Below are positions 39,769-51,722 of a stretch of 64,000 nucleotides of DNA, in pieces. Under the pieces are notes generated by a model, which ran no database searches, had not been told where the DNA came from, and was given only the letters and a program-made list of their open reading frames with translations. The stretch's first letter is position 1; each line of letters begins with the position of its first letter. The stretch comes from Halichoerus grypus. Taxonomy: Eukaryota > Chordata > Mammalia > Carnivora > Phocidae. A program made the position numbers and the translations under genes. The stretch covers positions 9,267,033-9,331,032 of the forward strand of contig NC_135717.1 of assembly GCF_964656455.1 (NCBI RefSeq), written 5' to 3'.

Positions 39769-40948
39769 GTTGAATCTGGACAGAGAGGCAGGAGCAGATC
39801 CATGCAGACAACGGAAAGCGGCTGATGGGCTTTAGGCAAAGAGATGTCAAAACCATACTTGCATTTTGAACAGACCATTCCCTTTGCAGTATGGAGAACA
39901 GACCAGGGGGCAGGCAGCAAGAGTGGGTGCAGAAGTTGAGTAGGAAGCTCCCGCTGCAGTCCAGGCAGAGCATGGTGGGAGATAAGACAGTGGCGGTGGT
40001 GGACATGGAGAGAAATGACAGGCCGGAAGCACACGTAAAAGGCAAAATATTCGGGCCTCGGTTTCGAGAGAGGAGTCCCAGGTTTCTGGCTTGTGGAACC
40101 GGCGGGGTGCCATCCACTTGAGAGAGAGGCCACGGGAAGAGGGCCAAGCTTGGCACTGATGTGTCCTCAGCTGGGTTGCCTCTGAGCATCCAGGTGAAGC
40201 TACTAGGTGGGCCCTGGAGCTCAGAGAAGTTAGAGGCGATTGGAATTTCATGGTAACTGGAACCAAAGCTGAGATGGCCAAGGCAAGGGCGTGAGGAAAG
40301 AAGAGGGTCCAGCCCTGAGGCATTTTGGTATTCAAAACAGCCAAGTAGAGCAGGCTACGCTTGGCAAGGACCTTTGAAAGAGCAGCTTGAGAGGTAGGAG
40401 GAAAATCGGGTGAATTGGCACTTGAAAACGAAGGGGGGCGTGTTTCAAGGAGTGACACGAGATCGTGCCAATACTGCTGTTCTGAGTGCGAGTTACCAGC
40501 AGATGCTGTAGGAGCTATTGCGATCGCTCCCAAATGGGAAGATCGGGAAAGGCTGCATTTGAACTGTAACTGATCCATAAAGGACAGATCAGATTTCAAA
40601 AGGTAGAAATTAGGGACGAGGATATAGCAGAAACAGGGAGATGTCACGAAAGATACAAATATGAGGAAGCGAGGTTAGGAAAACAGTTATACTCTGGTTT
40701 GGTTAAAGCGTCGACTGTGTGAGCAGAGAAATGGGAGATGAAGCTGAAAAGGTAAGTTGTGGCCGAACTAAGGAAAATTTTGACTCCCGGGCTGAGAAGT
40801 TTTCATTTTGTTCCCTAGTGAGCCATTGACGGGTCCTAGGTAGGAAGATGGACCCGCCTCTCAACCTCACCTCCTGGGTTGACCCAGTCAGCCTGGCCAA
40901 CTGAAAGCACTTTATTGTCACCCCACAAGATCCTCCACACTCCCCCAT

Positions 40949-41046
40949 TGATTTACTTATTTTTAAGTCATCTCTACACCCAATGGAGGGCTCAAACTCA
41001 CCACCCCAAGATCAAGAGTCACATGCTCTTCTGACTGAGCCAGCGG
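40949..41046 (-). mobile_element. Short old-type SINEC
   Basis: tttttaagtcatctctacac...gagggctcaaactcac...gactgagccagc, same short class as the copy at 17369. Confidence 0.88.
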
Positions 41047-41124
41047 TATTCAAAGGAAAGGGAGGTTTGAGGTGATAACTTTAGGAGGTGATGGCAGAAG
41101 TGTTTTTAAGAAAGATGGAAGCAC

Positions 41125-41322
41125 GGGGCGCCTGGGTGGCTCAGTCGTTAAGCGTCTGCCTTCAGCTCAGGTCATGATCCCAGGGTCCTGGGATCGAGCC
41201 CCGCATCAGGCTCCTTGCTCCGCGGGAAGCCTGCTTCTCCCTCTCCCGCTCCCCCTGCTTGTGTTCCCTCTCTCGCTGTGTCTCTCTCTGTCAAATAAAT
41301 AAAATCTTTAAAAAAAAAAAAA
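41125..41322 (+). mobile_element. SINEC, young-looking
   Basis: ggggcgcctgggtggctcag with A14 tail; flanked by aagatgg(a/c)agca. Confidence 0.96.
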
Positions 41323-41404
41323 GATGGCAGCATGCTTCAGAGCTAAAACAAAGTCAGAGGAGGTAGAGATTGAAGTATGGCAGAAAGAGGAGGAAGGCTG
41401 TAGC

Positions 41405-42142
41405 ACATTGCTTGAGATGCGGATCCATTCATTCCTCCCACAAATTCTTATTCCACATCCACCCTGTTGAAAGGCACGAGGGCTACAGGCCAGGGACACG
41501 TCTGCCCTCTGGGAGCTCGCAATCCTGCGGGGCAACTGGCACGGAACCAGTGGGAGGCAAGACCCAAAAGGTGCATGAAAAGGAGGACACAGCAAAGGAG
41601 CTAGTACGTTCAAGGAGGTCAGGAGAAGCTCCCATGAGCAAACGACATTTAAGCTGAAACCTAAAGAATAAGTAAAAGTTGGCATGGGGGGGAGCACCTG
41701 GGTGGCTCAGTCAGTTAAGCACCTGACTTCGGCTCAGGTCATGATCTCAGGTCCTGAGATGGAGCCCCACGTCAGGTTTTGCACTCAACGCAGAGTCTGC
41801 TTGTCCCTCTACCTCTAAATTTTAAAAAAATTTAAAATTTAAAAAAAATTAAAATTTAAAAAATTTTAAATTAAATTAATTTTAATTTTTAAAAAAAATT
41901 TAAATTTTTCTAAAATTAAAAGAAAATCTTTAAAAAAAGTTGGCAGTGGGGGAGGGAAAGGGGAAAAATACTCCAGGCAAAGCTAATGGCAGTGAGAGAA
42001 ACTTTGGAACATTGATCATGACAGATGCTTGTGCTGACAGAGGGTGGCCAAAGTGAGTGCCAAATAATAGAAGGTCTTGAGTGCCATTGGAAGGATTGGA
42101 GGCTTTATGGTAGGGATCGTAAGCAGGGATGTGATGTGACAC
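41405..42142 (-). mobile_element. L2 LINE, broken by SINEC
   Basis: gacatttaagctgaaaccta, actccaggcaaagctaatgg, ttgagtgccattggaaggat run in reverse L2 order around the SINE at 41688-41936. Confidence 0.65.
41688..41936 (+). mobile_element. SINEC with a 120-base AT-rich tail
   Basis: Head gggagcacctgggtggctca; 41816-41936 is almost only A and T in aaattt-type units. Flanked by agttggca. Confidence 0.9.
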
Positions 42143-42310
42143 TAGCTATTACCTCTCATCTAAACAGCCTCGATAGGCTTCCCGATCTCCCACCTACCCA
42201 GCTCTGCCCTCTGCCAAACCATTCTCATTCTGCCGCTAGAGTAACCACCATTCCTAAAGTTACGTCTGCTCTTGTTACCCTCCCTTAAAACCTTCCAATG
42301 GCTTCCTATT
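42143..42310 (+). mobile_element. L2-like fragment
   Basis: ttaaaaccttccaatggctt and the preceding text fit the L2 plus strand. Short and diverged. Confidence 0.45.
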
Positions 42311-42480
42311 GCTTTTGTTAAATTGAGGTGAAATTCACATAAAATTAACCATTTAGTGCATATTGGACATTCACACTGTCATGCAACCACCCCCTCTATC
42401 TGGTTCCCAAACATTTTCATCTCCCCAGAAGAAAACCTCTTATTAGCAGTCACTCCCTACTCATTCCTCTCCCCAGCCCC
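42311..42480 (-). mobile_element. Old L1 3' UTR fragment
   Basis: aaattgaggtgaaattcaca, ccatttagtgcatattggac, catgcaaccaccccctctat. Confidence 0.7.
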
Positions 42481-43027
42481 TCAGATCTGTTTCTGTCTCT
42501 ATGCAACAGTATATGACAGATGGCATTATAAGCCAGTGAGGAAATTATGGGATATCTAAACACTCAAAAAGTTAATTTTTATGGATACATATATATTTAG
42601 GTGTACACAGAAACAAAATTTATGGTAGTAGTTCCTTCTAGGGAAAGCGGGGGCGGGGGGGTGCCATGAGGACAGGGAACAAAGGAAATTTCATTTTTAT
42701 CTGGACCGTTTTCTTTTGACAGGGTTTGGGACATGCTGATATTCAATATGGCACTTTGGCACACTGAATATCTGAAGCTGAGGGAAACTGAGAAATGGCA
42801 TGTACAGGAAGGACTTTCTGACCTTCCTCTGAAGCAGGTCATGTGAGAGGTACCCTCCTTATCCTGGAGGAAAGGAATAGCCTTATCTCCAGGTGAGGAT
42901 GCTGAGAAAAATCTGAACAGGCCATCCCTGCTGTTTCCCCAAGTTTGCTCACACTTTCCTTCATCCGGTCACATTTTTCCATGACTCTCCACTCGTCATC
43001 AAACCTAGCATAAAAACACTCAGGTTT

Positions 43028-43223
43028 GGGGCACCTGGATGACTCAGTCGGTTAAGCATCTGACTCTTGGTTTTGGCTCAGGTCATGATTTCAGGGTCAT
43101 GGGATCGAGCCCCGCGTCAGGCTCTGTGCTCAGCGAGGAGTCTGCTTGTCCTTCTCCCTCTGTTCTGCCCCCCACTTGTGCTCTCTCTCTCTCAAATAAA
43201 AAAAAATAATAATAATAAAACCA
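43028..43223 (+). mobile_element. SINEC
   Basis: ggggcacctggatgactcag; tail with aataataataat; flanked by cactcaggttt. Confidence 0.95.
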
Positions 43224-44351
43224 CTCAGGTTTAACTGCTTCTTTAGGTCTTCCCTCATCAAGAACATAGACGGTAGAGGGAAAAAGACCTTTTCCTCCCT
43301 TGCAGTTTCTGGCAACCACAAAGGGATGGCTGAGATACCTCACTTGCTCCAGAGCAAGTAGATGTGGTGAAATCATTTACTAAAAGTAGAACGGGATTGA
43401 ACGGCAAGTTTGTGGCAGACTTTAGGAAGTTTGGGGGGAAATGCTGTAGTTAATATGACAGCAAGGTCACAGAATGGATGTAAGAACTTCCAGTCTGCAG
43501 TAGGAGCCCAGTGCCATTAGAAAGCATGCATTTATGGAAGAGTGATGGCACCATTCTTTGTTTTTCAGCAGCGATGTTTAGAATCTCTGCAGCCAGGCTG
43601 GAGAAAAGACACAGCTTGGTTTCGCAAGGGATGGAGATTGGCCAAAAGGGCAAAGAGAAAACTCACTTAAGTGAGAACCGAAATGATGGGTCATGATATC
43701 CAAGCTATTTGGGAAAGGAAGAGAAGCCAGAGAGCTGCTGGTTAGAGCCAGAAAGACCCTACAGGCTGGAATGAGGATGAAAAGTGTATTTGTAGAAGAA
43801 CTGGAGGAATGTGAACCATTCCCAATAAAATGAAGGAGCAAGAGAGGTGACAAAATCAGTTCCGGGTAGGAGAGAGGAATTTCAGAGTTTGACACCTCCC
43901 GCCCCGGCAAAGGGCTTTTCTTTAATGCTGAGACTGGTAGAACAGGTGTTAGCTGCTCAGTTTTAGCCAGACCTTGGGACAGAATGATTGTGAGGGGTGG
44001 TGGGGCGGGGGGTAGGAAACACCCCTTAGCAACTGTTAAAAAAAAAAGAAGTGCCCTTTGGGTCTGGTGTCAATCTAAATGTGCCATTTTCCAGGCAGTC
44101 TTTACAAAGGTCTGGGGAACTTACAAGGGAACAAAACAAAAACCAAAGGACTAACCATGCGAAAGCTCCAGCTACGGACAGGCGCTCAGTTTCTCGGGGG
44201 TCCCAGAAAAACCCTGCACCGGCAAAGGGCAGAGCCGAGGGGGGATTTGGGCTCTCACAGAGCCACAGCCTTGGAGGCAACCACCGCCCGAGGGGACGTG
44301 GATTCCTGGAACTGAGTAGATTCCCCCGTCCTGTTAGGAAAGGGTCATCGA

Positions 44352-44490
44352 GGGGCGCCTGGGTGGCTCAGTTGGTTAAGCGACTGCCTTCGGCTCAGGT
44401 CATGATCCTGGAGTCCCGGGATGGAGTCCCGCATCAGGCTCCCTGCTCAGCAGGGAGTCTGCTTCTCCCTGACCCTCCCCCCTCTCATGT

Positions 44491-44532
<42 letters not shown>

Positions 44533-44575
44533 TCAAATAAATGAATAAATAAAAATCTTTAAAAAAAAAAAAAAA
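44352..44575 (+). mobile_element. SINEC with long (CT)n tract
   Basis: Full copy, (CT)n at about 44490-44535, A15 tail, and exact 15-base flanking repeat ggaaagggtcatcga: a recent insertion next to the CpG island. Confidence 0.97.
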
Positions 44576-44698
44576 GGAAAGGGTCATCGAATTGGATTCC
44601 GCAGGTCTGCAAGGCGAGGACCAAGGGCGGGAACCTCACCACACGCTCTTCCCACCCAGACCCGAAGCCTCCAGGCGGGGAGGGGGCAACCTAGCCCG

Positions 44699-44711
44699 GT
44701 TGCCTAGCAAC
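44699..44711 (+). promoter_or_regulatory. RFX X-box GTTGCCTAGCAAC
   Basis: Two RFX half sites, GTTGCC and AGCAAC, with one base between. The left half site also pairs with an upstream GGCAACC in an inverted repeat. Such sites mark promoters of cilium genes and other RFX targets. Confidence 0.75.
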
Positions 44712-44744
44712 CGGCTCCCTCCGCCTGCTCTCGCGGGAGTCCTC

Positions 44745-44944
44745 CGCAGTGACGCGAGACGCGCGCGGTGCATGGCGGGACCACGCGGCTTTCCCCCTCG
44801 CTAGGGGGCCGGCTGGCCAGGGAGGCGGGGGACGAATCCTCGCGGCCCAGGCTGGAGTACGACGGGGCCTCCTGGGCCACAGCCGCCTGGGCTGGCCGCT
44901 TGCTGGGGCCGCGGCTGGGCCACTGCCTGGAGGTGCGCAATCAG
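44745..44944 (+). other. Putative first exon of an unidentified gene
   Basis: Ends in AATCAG|gtaagc, a near-ideal donor at 44945. The only good ATG (44773) opens a ten-codon frame, MAGPRGFPPR, that stops at once, so the exon may be 5' UTR carrying a small upstream frame. A frame read through to the donor (…RLEYDGASWATAAWAGRLL) is open but lacks an ATG and I do not recognise it. The start coordinate is a guess. Confidence 0.45.
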
Positions 44945-45069
44945 GTAAGCCGCTTCCACGCGCTCCGGCTGGCTGGGCCTCGCGCGGCCCTGAGGCTCGC
45001 TTCTGGGCCGGCCCCCCGCGCTTCCCACCCTGGTGAGGCGCGCCTGGGTCCGCGGGGCACGTCATAATG

Positions 45070-45600
45070 GAAAGGCAGTTTGGCGCGTAGTAGGTCCGCA
45101 GCGTTTGCTGTTTAGCAGTCACTCCAGCATTGGTTCCTATGCCCGCGTGGGTTCCACGAGGCCACTTCTGTCTGCTGCTCCTTCCCTGGTTTCTGCTCCT
45201 CGACTCAGCGCTATGTCTCTCTCCAGGGCTCTCTTCTTGGCGCTCTTTTAACAGGTGGTGGTCAGTTGTCCCATCTCCCCAGTTACCAAGATTGTGTTTA
45301 CATGGCTCCTAAATGCTCTCCTCAAACAGGACGTCTCTTGGAAAGCTCTGGGACTGCATTTCATCTCTTTGTAGGGCAGCTTTGTGTGCCTTTATCCGTA
45401 TCTCAGACTCTGCCTAAATCTGAACTTGCGATACTCGCTTCCTCTCCCAATCTCCCGCTTCCTGTGTGTTCACCAACCAAATTCACAAACAGCCACTAAG
45501 GCACGAAGCTGTCAGATTTGACTCTCCACCACCATCATTCTGTGAGGTGACAGGCCCTCTACAGCTGTCCCCCTCCTTCTGCTCTTTGCCTTCCTACTGC
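45070..45600. other. Non-repeat DNA after the CpG island
   Basis: Pyrimidine-rich sequence with no exon or repeat that I can support. Confidence 0.4.
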
Positions 45601-46720
45601 TCTCCCACGGGTCTTTCAGGCTCGTTCCGTTTCTTCATTTAGTCTTCTCCTCTTCAGACTAGATAATTTCAAAGGACCTATCTTCGAGTTTGCTGATCTC
45701 TTCTTTTACTTCTCAAATCTGCTGAACCCCTCTAGTGAGTTTTTAATTTAATGGACTTTTCAGTCCAGAATTTCTTTTTGGTGCCTTTCCATAATTCTTT
45801 CTTTCCATAGATAGTCTCATTTTTTTTCATCTGTTTTCCTGATCTCCTTTAGTTCTTTGTCCGTGGTTTCCTGAGCTCACTGAGCACATTTACGATGGTT
45901 GGCTTAAAGTTTACCTGTAGGAAGTGCGATGTCTGGGCTTCCTTGGCAATGGTTTCTGTCAAATTCTTTTTTTCCTGTGAATGGTCCATCCTTTGCTGTT
46001 TGTGTATTTTATAATTTTTTGTTGAGAATTGTACATTCAAAATGTCTCCAGAGGTGATTTTCTCAGTCATCAGGAATTGCTAATGTTTTGCTTGTTGAGG
46101 GCTGGAATTGTGTGTTACCTTTCCAACCTCTATATTTTGCAAATATACCTATTTGCAAAATGTGTATGCTTTGTTTTTGTATAACCACTGAAGTTTCTGT
46201 TTCATTTTCTCTACAGTCAGTAAGTAACCTGACATAGATTTCCTTAAATGCCTGATTCTAAATTGGGAAGCAGGGGAAGGGGATTCTGTCTCTTCAAATC
46301 TGGTAGATGCCCCCAAGGGAAGCTGTCGCTGCTGGGGGAGTCAAATCCACCACAAGCATCTGTGCTGGTCCTCAGGGATCCATCAGACTGTCCTAAATGC
46401 ATAACCCTAAATTTATGGAGCTTGCCTGCCCTGGCATCAGCCAGCTTCTTCAGGAATGCAGGCTGCTGTCCATACAGCTGCAGCATGTCTGTCTGAGGAA
46501 TGGAGGATTTTGGCTGTTTTTCACATGCTGCTCACTTGAGAAAAATCAGCAGCCTCTCCCTTTATTTTATAAGGACTCCTCTCGTTGTTAAAAGTTTCTG
46601 GTCAGGTTCCAGAGTTCCAAAATAGTTGACTCTAATCACTTTTCCCAGCTCAGTGGTTGCTTTGGCAAAGAGTTTCCTACTCTGCCATTTTGTGTGACAT
46701 CACTCTGGGTAGTGTTTTCT
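45600..46720 (-). mobile_element. Old L1 5' region (ORF1/5' UTR part)
   Basis: cttcagactagataatttca, gagtttgctgatctcttctt, gtccagaatttctttttggt: reverse of an L1 5' segment, with no intact frame. Confidence 0.65.
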
Positions 46721-46738
46721 TTGGTTTTTAAACTTAAT

Positions 46739-46830
46739 CTTTTTTTTTTTTTTTAACTTATTTATTTAGAGAAAGCGCAAGCACGTGGGGCAGGGAGGGG
46801 CAGAGGAAGCCTGACACTGGGCCTGTATTT
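46739..46830 (-). mobile_element. SINEC fragment
   Basis: Long T tract, tttatttagagaaagcgcaa, agaggaagcctgacac; the tRNA-like head is missing. Confidence 0.5.
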
Positions 46831-46839
46831 TCCCTCCAG

Positions 46840-48480
46840 CCGCTTTCAAAATTTTTTCTTTGTCTTTAATTTTCAGACATTTGATTATGATGTGTTTGGG
46901 TGTTGATTTATTGGGATTTATCCTTTTAGGGTTTGCTCAGATTCTTGAATTGGTAGGTTTATGTCCTTTGCCAAATTTGGGATATTTCCAGCCATTATTT
47001 CCTCAAGTATTTTTTGTGCACTGCAATCTTTTTCCTCTCCTAGGACTCCAGTAAAAGGCATAAGATCTTTTGTCATTGTCCTGTGGGCACTTGTTCTTTT
47101 TTTTCTGTTTTGTCTCTGTTGTTCAGATTGGATAATTTCTACTGATATATCTTCAGGTTCACAGATTCTTTCCTCTTTTAAATCTTCATTTTGTTATTAA
47201 GCACATCCTGTGAGTTTTCTACTTACTGTAATTTTTCATTCTGAAATTTCCATGTGGGTCTTTATATCTTTTTCTTTGATGAGGCTTCCTGTTTTCCAGT
47301 ATCTTTCAAGAGTGTTTATAATTACATGTTGGAACATTTTTGTGATAGCTGCTCTAAAATCCTTATTCAGTAATTCTAACATCTTGTCACCTCAGTGTTG
47401 GCATCTGTTGTTTGTCTTTTCTCATTTGAGTTGTTTTTCCTGGTTTTTAGTATGAGGAGTAATTTTTTTTGTTTTATCCTGGACATTTTGAATATTACAT
47501 TTTGAGGCTGTAGTTCCTATGTAAATCTTCTATTTTAGCAGTCAATATGTTTATATTCAGAATGCATCTTCTGGTCCATATTTGTAGGCTCTGGTTTGAA
47601 GATAAATTTAGTTTTTGAAACCTCTGCAGAGCTATCTTGGCCTGCCCCACTTGTGTGCTACCCAGAGGCCAATTTGAACCCTCAGAATTTTCCACATTGT
47701 AGTTCAGTTCTCAAAGCTTTCGCTCTGTTGATGCTGATTGGTTTCACACATGGGCTGTTTGGGGAGGCATGTCCAGTACTTCATACCCATATTTAAAGAA
47801 TCCCTTTTCCTGCGGGGCGCCTTGGTGGCTCAGTCAGTTAGGCGTCCAACTCTTGATCTCAGCTCGGGTCTTGATCTCAGGGTCATGGGTTTGGGCCCTA
47901 ATGAAAAAAAAAAAGAATCCTTTTTTCTAGATCCTCACACTCTATTTGGTGTGCCACCTTTTTAGTATTATTCAATTAGTGCAGGTTGTGGATAGTAGGG
48001 CTCCTCCCCAGTCTCTTCAGTGCTTGGTGGGGAGGGGAGAGGTGCGACCACTGCTTTGTTGGGGCAGAGTGGGCATTGGTCAATAGGGCTCTCTGCAGTA
48101 CCTGATGGGGAGGGGAACAGTATGGGTTTTTTCCTGGTGTTTGCCTGGAGTAGGTTGGCTAAAGTCAAAATGGTACCATCCTGCAGAACTACCCTCTTCC
48201 TGGTCATTTGGCTGGAGAGAGTGGGCTTTTCTTGGGGCTTCTCCATATCGGGTGGTCGGGTAGGGGGCCTGTTGGCATTTTCTCATTGTAGATTGCTCTG
48301 TCACCCAAGCCAAGATAAGTAGAAGGCAAAACAAACAGACCACCCGGAGAACTTACCACTGGGGCTTCTCTCAGGTCCCTCGCCAGTTTGCCTTCTGTTC
48401 TCTACCTTTCAAGAGGCCTTTTGATAGTTGCCTCATGTACTTTGAGCAGGAGTTTTGGTTGTAATTAGCAAGAGGAATGT
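46840..48480 (-). mobile_element. Second old L1 5' region
   Basis: Repeats the order seen at 45600 (gattatgatgtgtttgggtg, ttcagattggataatttcta, ctcctcccca...gtgcttggtggggagg). Broken by a short SINE at 47814. Confidence 0.6.
47814..47914 (+). mobile_element. tRNA-head-only SINEC
   Basis: ggggcgccttggtggctcag to gggccctaatg then A11; lacks the CT-rich body but has a flanking repeat aagaatcc-tttt. Confidence 0.85.
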
Positions 48481-49160
48481 GATGGATGTACTTACTCTGT
48501 CTTCTGTGGAACCGGAAACAACATCCGGCATTTTTAATTGTTTTATTGAGAAGTTTGAGTGTGTTGCTACTCATTTTGGCAATGATACACTTGCTCCTGT
48601 GTGATGAACCATCCTGCCCATATTGTGTCTGGGTTAGGTCTCGGGGTCCCGTCCTGCAGCAGGCAGTAAAGACCTCACCCCAGTATACAGCACACAGAAC
48701 TCCACTCTCTAGCCCCTCTGCCTCTGCTCTCTGGTTCATGGGACCTCCCCACATCTCTTTCTTCATTTCATCTGTCCATTTGGGCCCTGTTCTCCAGGTG
48801 AGCAGCCTCAGCCTTGTCACCCCGTACTGGACTTGCAGTAGCCGGCCTGGCGGGAGGACTAGGCGGACTAACACATGGCAGGCACTTAGAACAGCAGCTG
48901 GTACCAAATCAGCACCCTTACATGGCGTTCAGTGGCTGTTAGACCCTTCTATTTTTGCATGGGCTCTGCTTCAAGTAAAAGACAACCCACACTGTCTGTG
49001 ATCTCCCACCAGAGTAGGGGAGTCGTATTCTTGTTAGCTTCAGTTGGAAGATGAAATTTTCACTCATGCAGTGATCTGCCAACATTTGAGTGCTCACTGT
49101 GTTGCACATCCAAACGTGAAAAAATAAGATATAATCCAGGTCTTCAAAGAGCCCAGAGAC
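48480..49160. other. Diverged DNA with nothing recognised
   Basis: Frames here (for example 48486-49001) have no known similarity and low-quality composition. Confidence 0.4.
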
Positions 49161-49445
49161 TTGAGTGGGGAATAATATATATGTGAATGCACACAATAAA
49201 TAAATGCAATGAAATTAGTCTGTACATGATAGAATGGGGACCGCAGGGTGGGCGTGGCCATATGTTTGGGGCTGAGGAAGGGTTCACAGAGGTGGTGACA
49301 GGCTGAATCTTAGGAGATAAGTAGGTTTTCCCCAGGTGAGTAAAGGCATTTCATGCAGAAGCATAGATCAGTGTGGCAAGTAGTTTAGTGTCCACGTAAT
49401 CTGTGTCATAGGTCTGTAGGTGGATTGAAATTGTATGTTTAGAGA
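49160..49445 (-). mobile_element. L2-like fragment
   Basis: gtgacaggctgaatcttagg and catttcatgcagaagcatag fit reverse L2. Confidence 0.4.
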
Positions 49446-49949
49446 AGCACACAAGCCAGGCTCTAACCTAATTTACACGGTTATGATTCTGGTTTTATCT
49501 CTTGTCATTTGCATACAGATAATTATAATTTGACCTGATATAACATATTGATACCTGCACAGTGATACAGAGAATCCATTTTAAAGATAAACCTCTTGGA
49601 GCTGACTCTTGAGACAAGACCAGCAGCTGGACACACATTCGATCCCAAGTATAAGATGAGAAAAAATCCCACTGAGTCATTGATCTGAATTGAGGACGAG
49701 GGCAAGGAATACAGGGTAGCAGGTGCCTGAGTGATGGCAACTTGAATTACTGCAAACGTGCTGGATCTCCCCGCCTCCACTGTGTTGCTGACAGACCTGT
49801 GCAGCCTCTATTTCCAGCTGCCTCTGGCATCTGTTAGATGTCTCCAGACTTCTGTTACTTTGTCTGGGTAAGACTTGGCCAGATTCAGTTTCATCTTCCA
49901 TACTGGGACCTCTGGGGTAGGGTGGCAGCTAAACCATGCACCTTTTCCC

Positions 49950-50345
49950 CTACTGTCACCAGTTTGCTCCTGTCCTCTCCAGCTTCTCTTTTCCTAGGAC
50001 ACCACTGCCTGGAGGCTGCTGCTATTCTTAGGGGTCCAGCACAGAGCGCATAACCCAGAGCACACAGAATCTTCCCTGCGTATCTTCCCCTTGCAGCACT
50101 TTTCCCTTGCCTCTTCTTTCGATACACTGAAACCCAGCATTCCCACACACCAGCCTCTCTTTGGACTGCAGCCTTTCACCCACCTCCGTCTGAAACTCTT
50201 CCCCAGGCTCCTCTTAGCCCCCGATCCCCTCCACCTGAGACAAGACTTCCTCATAGAGGCCTTTGCTGATGGGCCTCTTTGGCTAAGTTGTGCCCCCCAT
50301 CCTGTGCTAGCATGACAGCCTGGGGCAGAGTGTATTTTCTGAAGG
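49950..50345 (+). mobile_element. L2-like fragment
   Basis: cacctgagacaagacttcct followed by cagaggcctttgctgatg-like text fits the L2 3' region; strongly diverged. Confidence 0.35.
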
Positions 50346-50861
50346 TGGCCACAGTAATATCTCCCATTCCGCTTGCTCTTCTTACAATATAATCTTACTG
50401 CTGCTTCCGTCACGTGCCGGTGGCAGTATGTCTCTTCCCCTAGAACCTGTGCAGGTCTTTGAGATTGCCTTGACCAAATACAGTAGGACAGAAGCGACTC
50501 TGTGGTACTTCCCAGTCTAGATCATCAAAATGCCGTGCACATCCACCTTTTTCTCTGGGAGTGCTTGCTCTTTCAACCAAGCTGCCCTATTCTGAAGGAG
50601 CTCAAGCTAACCAATGTGGAGAGACAATAGGCAGAAGAAATGTGTATCTGTTCCAGCCCACAGTTCAGCAGAGGTCCCAGCTGACGTCCGCATCAGCCAC
50701 TAGCTGTGTGCGCGAAGATGCATCCAGATGATTCCAGCCCCCTACCATCAAGCACCCCTAGCCTTTAAGTCTTCCTAGCTGAGTTCCCAGACATTGCAGA
50801 CCAGAAACAAGCCAGTGCACTGGAATCACAGAATCCCTGAGGATCAGAAAATGATTGTTTG

Positions 50862-50958
50862 GGGCCCCTGGGTGGCGCAGTCAGTTCAGCGTCTGACTCT
50901 TGGTTTCAGCTCAGGTTGTGATCTCAGGATCGGGAGATCGATCCCCGAGTCTAGGCTA
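50862..50958 (+). mobile_element. Truncated SINEC
   Basis: ggggcccctgggtggcgcag to gatcgatccccgagtctagg; stops before the CT-rich part. Confidence 0.88.
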
Positions 50959-51554
50959 GCTTCTGGTCTGCAGTTTGTGCTTACCAGGTTGATCCCTCCC
51001 TCCCCAGGAATCTGACTGATCTATTGGTGTGAGATGTACTTGATTGGTTCTGCCACCTTTTTCACTTGCAAGTGGTGCCTGCCTGTAAGAAAAGGTGAAG
51101 AAACAGGAGGCCAGGAGTTCCAAAGACAAACTTGACCCATTTTATAATTTTGTCAATGACAGTCTTGAGAGAATAAGACCTTAGGTAGTCTGGTATTTTG
51201 TCCTTCACGAGAGTTCACAGGTGGCATAGATTGCAGGGTTAACAGCTGTGACGGTGCCATTAAGGAAAAGCTTCAGGCTGCCCTCTACTGGGAAGTAGCA
51301 CAATTAAGTACTATATTATACTTCAGGGCAACCTGGATCTCGGAACAAAGAAATTAGAGTGTAGGGACCAGTTCTGTCTTGTTGACTATAACCGGGGCCT
51401 ACAGCATTATCTGGCAGTTAGTAGGAGCTCAACTAATACTTACTGAACAGGGTAAACAACGTGCGCTGTTTGGGAGCACGAGCACATTTCTTAAGAGCTT
51501 ACCATGGTTAAGACATTAAGCCGAGCACTGTAGATGATATAAATCAGAGCCAGG

Positions 51555-51722
51555 TAGTTCATATTTTAGGCATAGAGGCCGTATGGTCTCTGTCACTCCT
51601 CAGCTCTGCTGCTGTGGAAGGCAAGCAGCCGCAGCCTGCATCATCTAAGGGGGGCCTGTTCCAGTGGGACTTTATTTATAGAAACTGGTGGCCTGCTTGC
51701 AGGCCATAGTTTGCTGACCCCA
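51555..51722 (-). mobile_element. Old hAT-like DNA transposon fragment
   Basis: ggactttatttatagaaact and caggccatagtttgctgacc resemble a common hAT-type MER element read in reverse; family not named. Confidence 0.5.

Larger units (their letters stand above)
38720..39860 (-). mobile_element. L2 LINE, broken by MER2 and SINEC
   Basis: ctgtcgggcactgggaacac, aacaaatttgtaa, then gtgcaaaggccctgggggcc and cagacaacggaaagcggctg follow L2 in reverse. Interrupted at 38971-39289 and 39539-39768. Confidence 0.65.
44590..45065 (+). promoter_or_regulatory. CpG island promoter of an unidentified gene
   Basis: GC-rich stretch dense in CG dinucleotides (for example gtgacgcgagacgcgcgcgg), unlike the AT-rich DNA after it. 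It has an RFX X-box at 44699-44711, a TCTCGCGGGA element and a YY1-like gcATGGCGGGA near 44772. I infer transcription to the right from the splice donor at 44945. Gene identity unknown. In human and mouse, from memory, POM121-family genes lie on this side of HIP1, which is only a positional hint. Confidence 0.7.

Noticed and set aside
39847..40647. 266-residue open frame on the minus strand
   Set aside because: Lies in and beside an old L2 fragment; no recognisable domain or splice context.
44749..45067. Long open frames across the CpG island
   Set aside because: They begin at GTG, not ATG, and cross a strong splice donor; CpG islands are often free of stops. Kept only as a possible exon.
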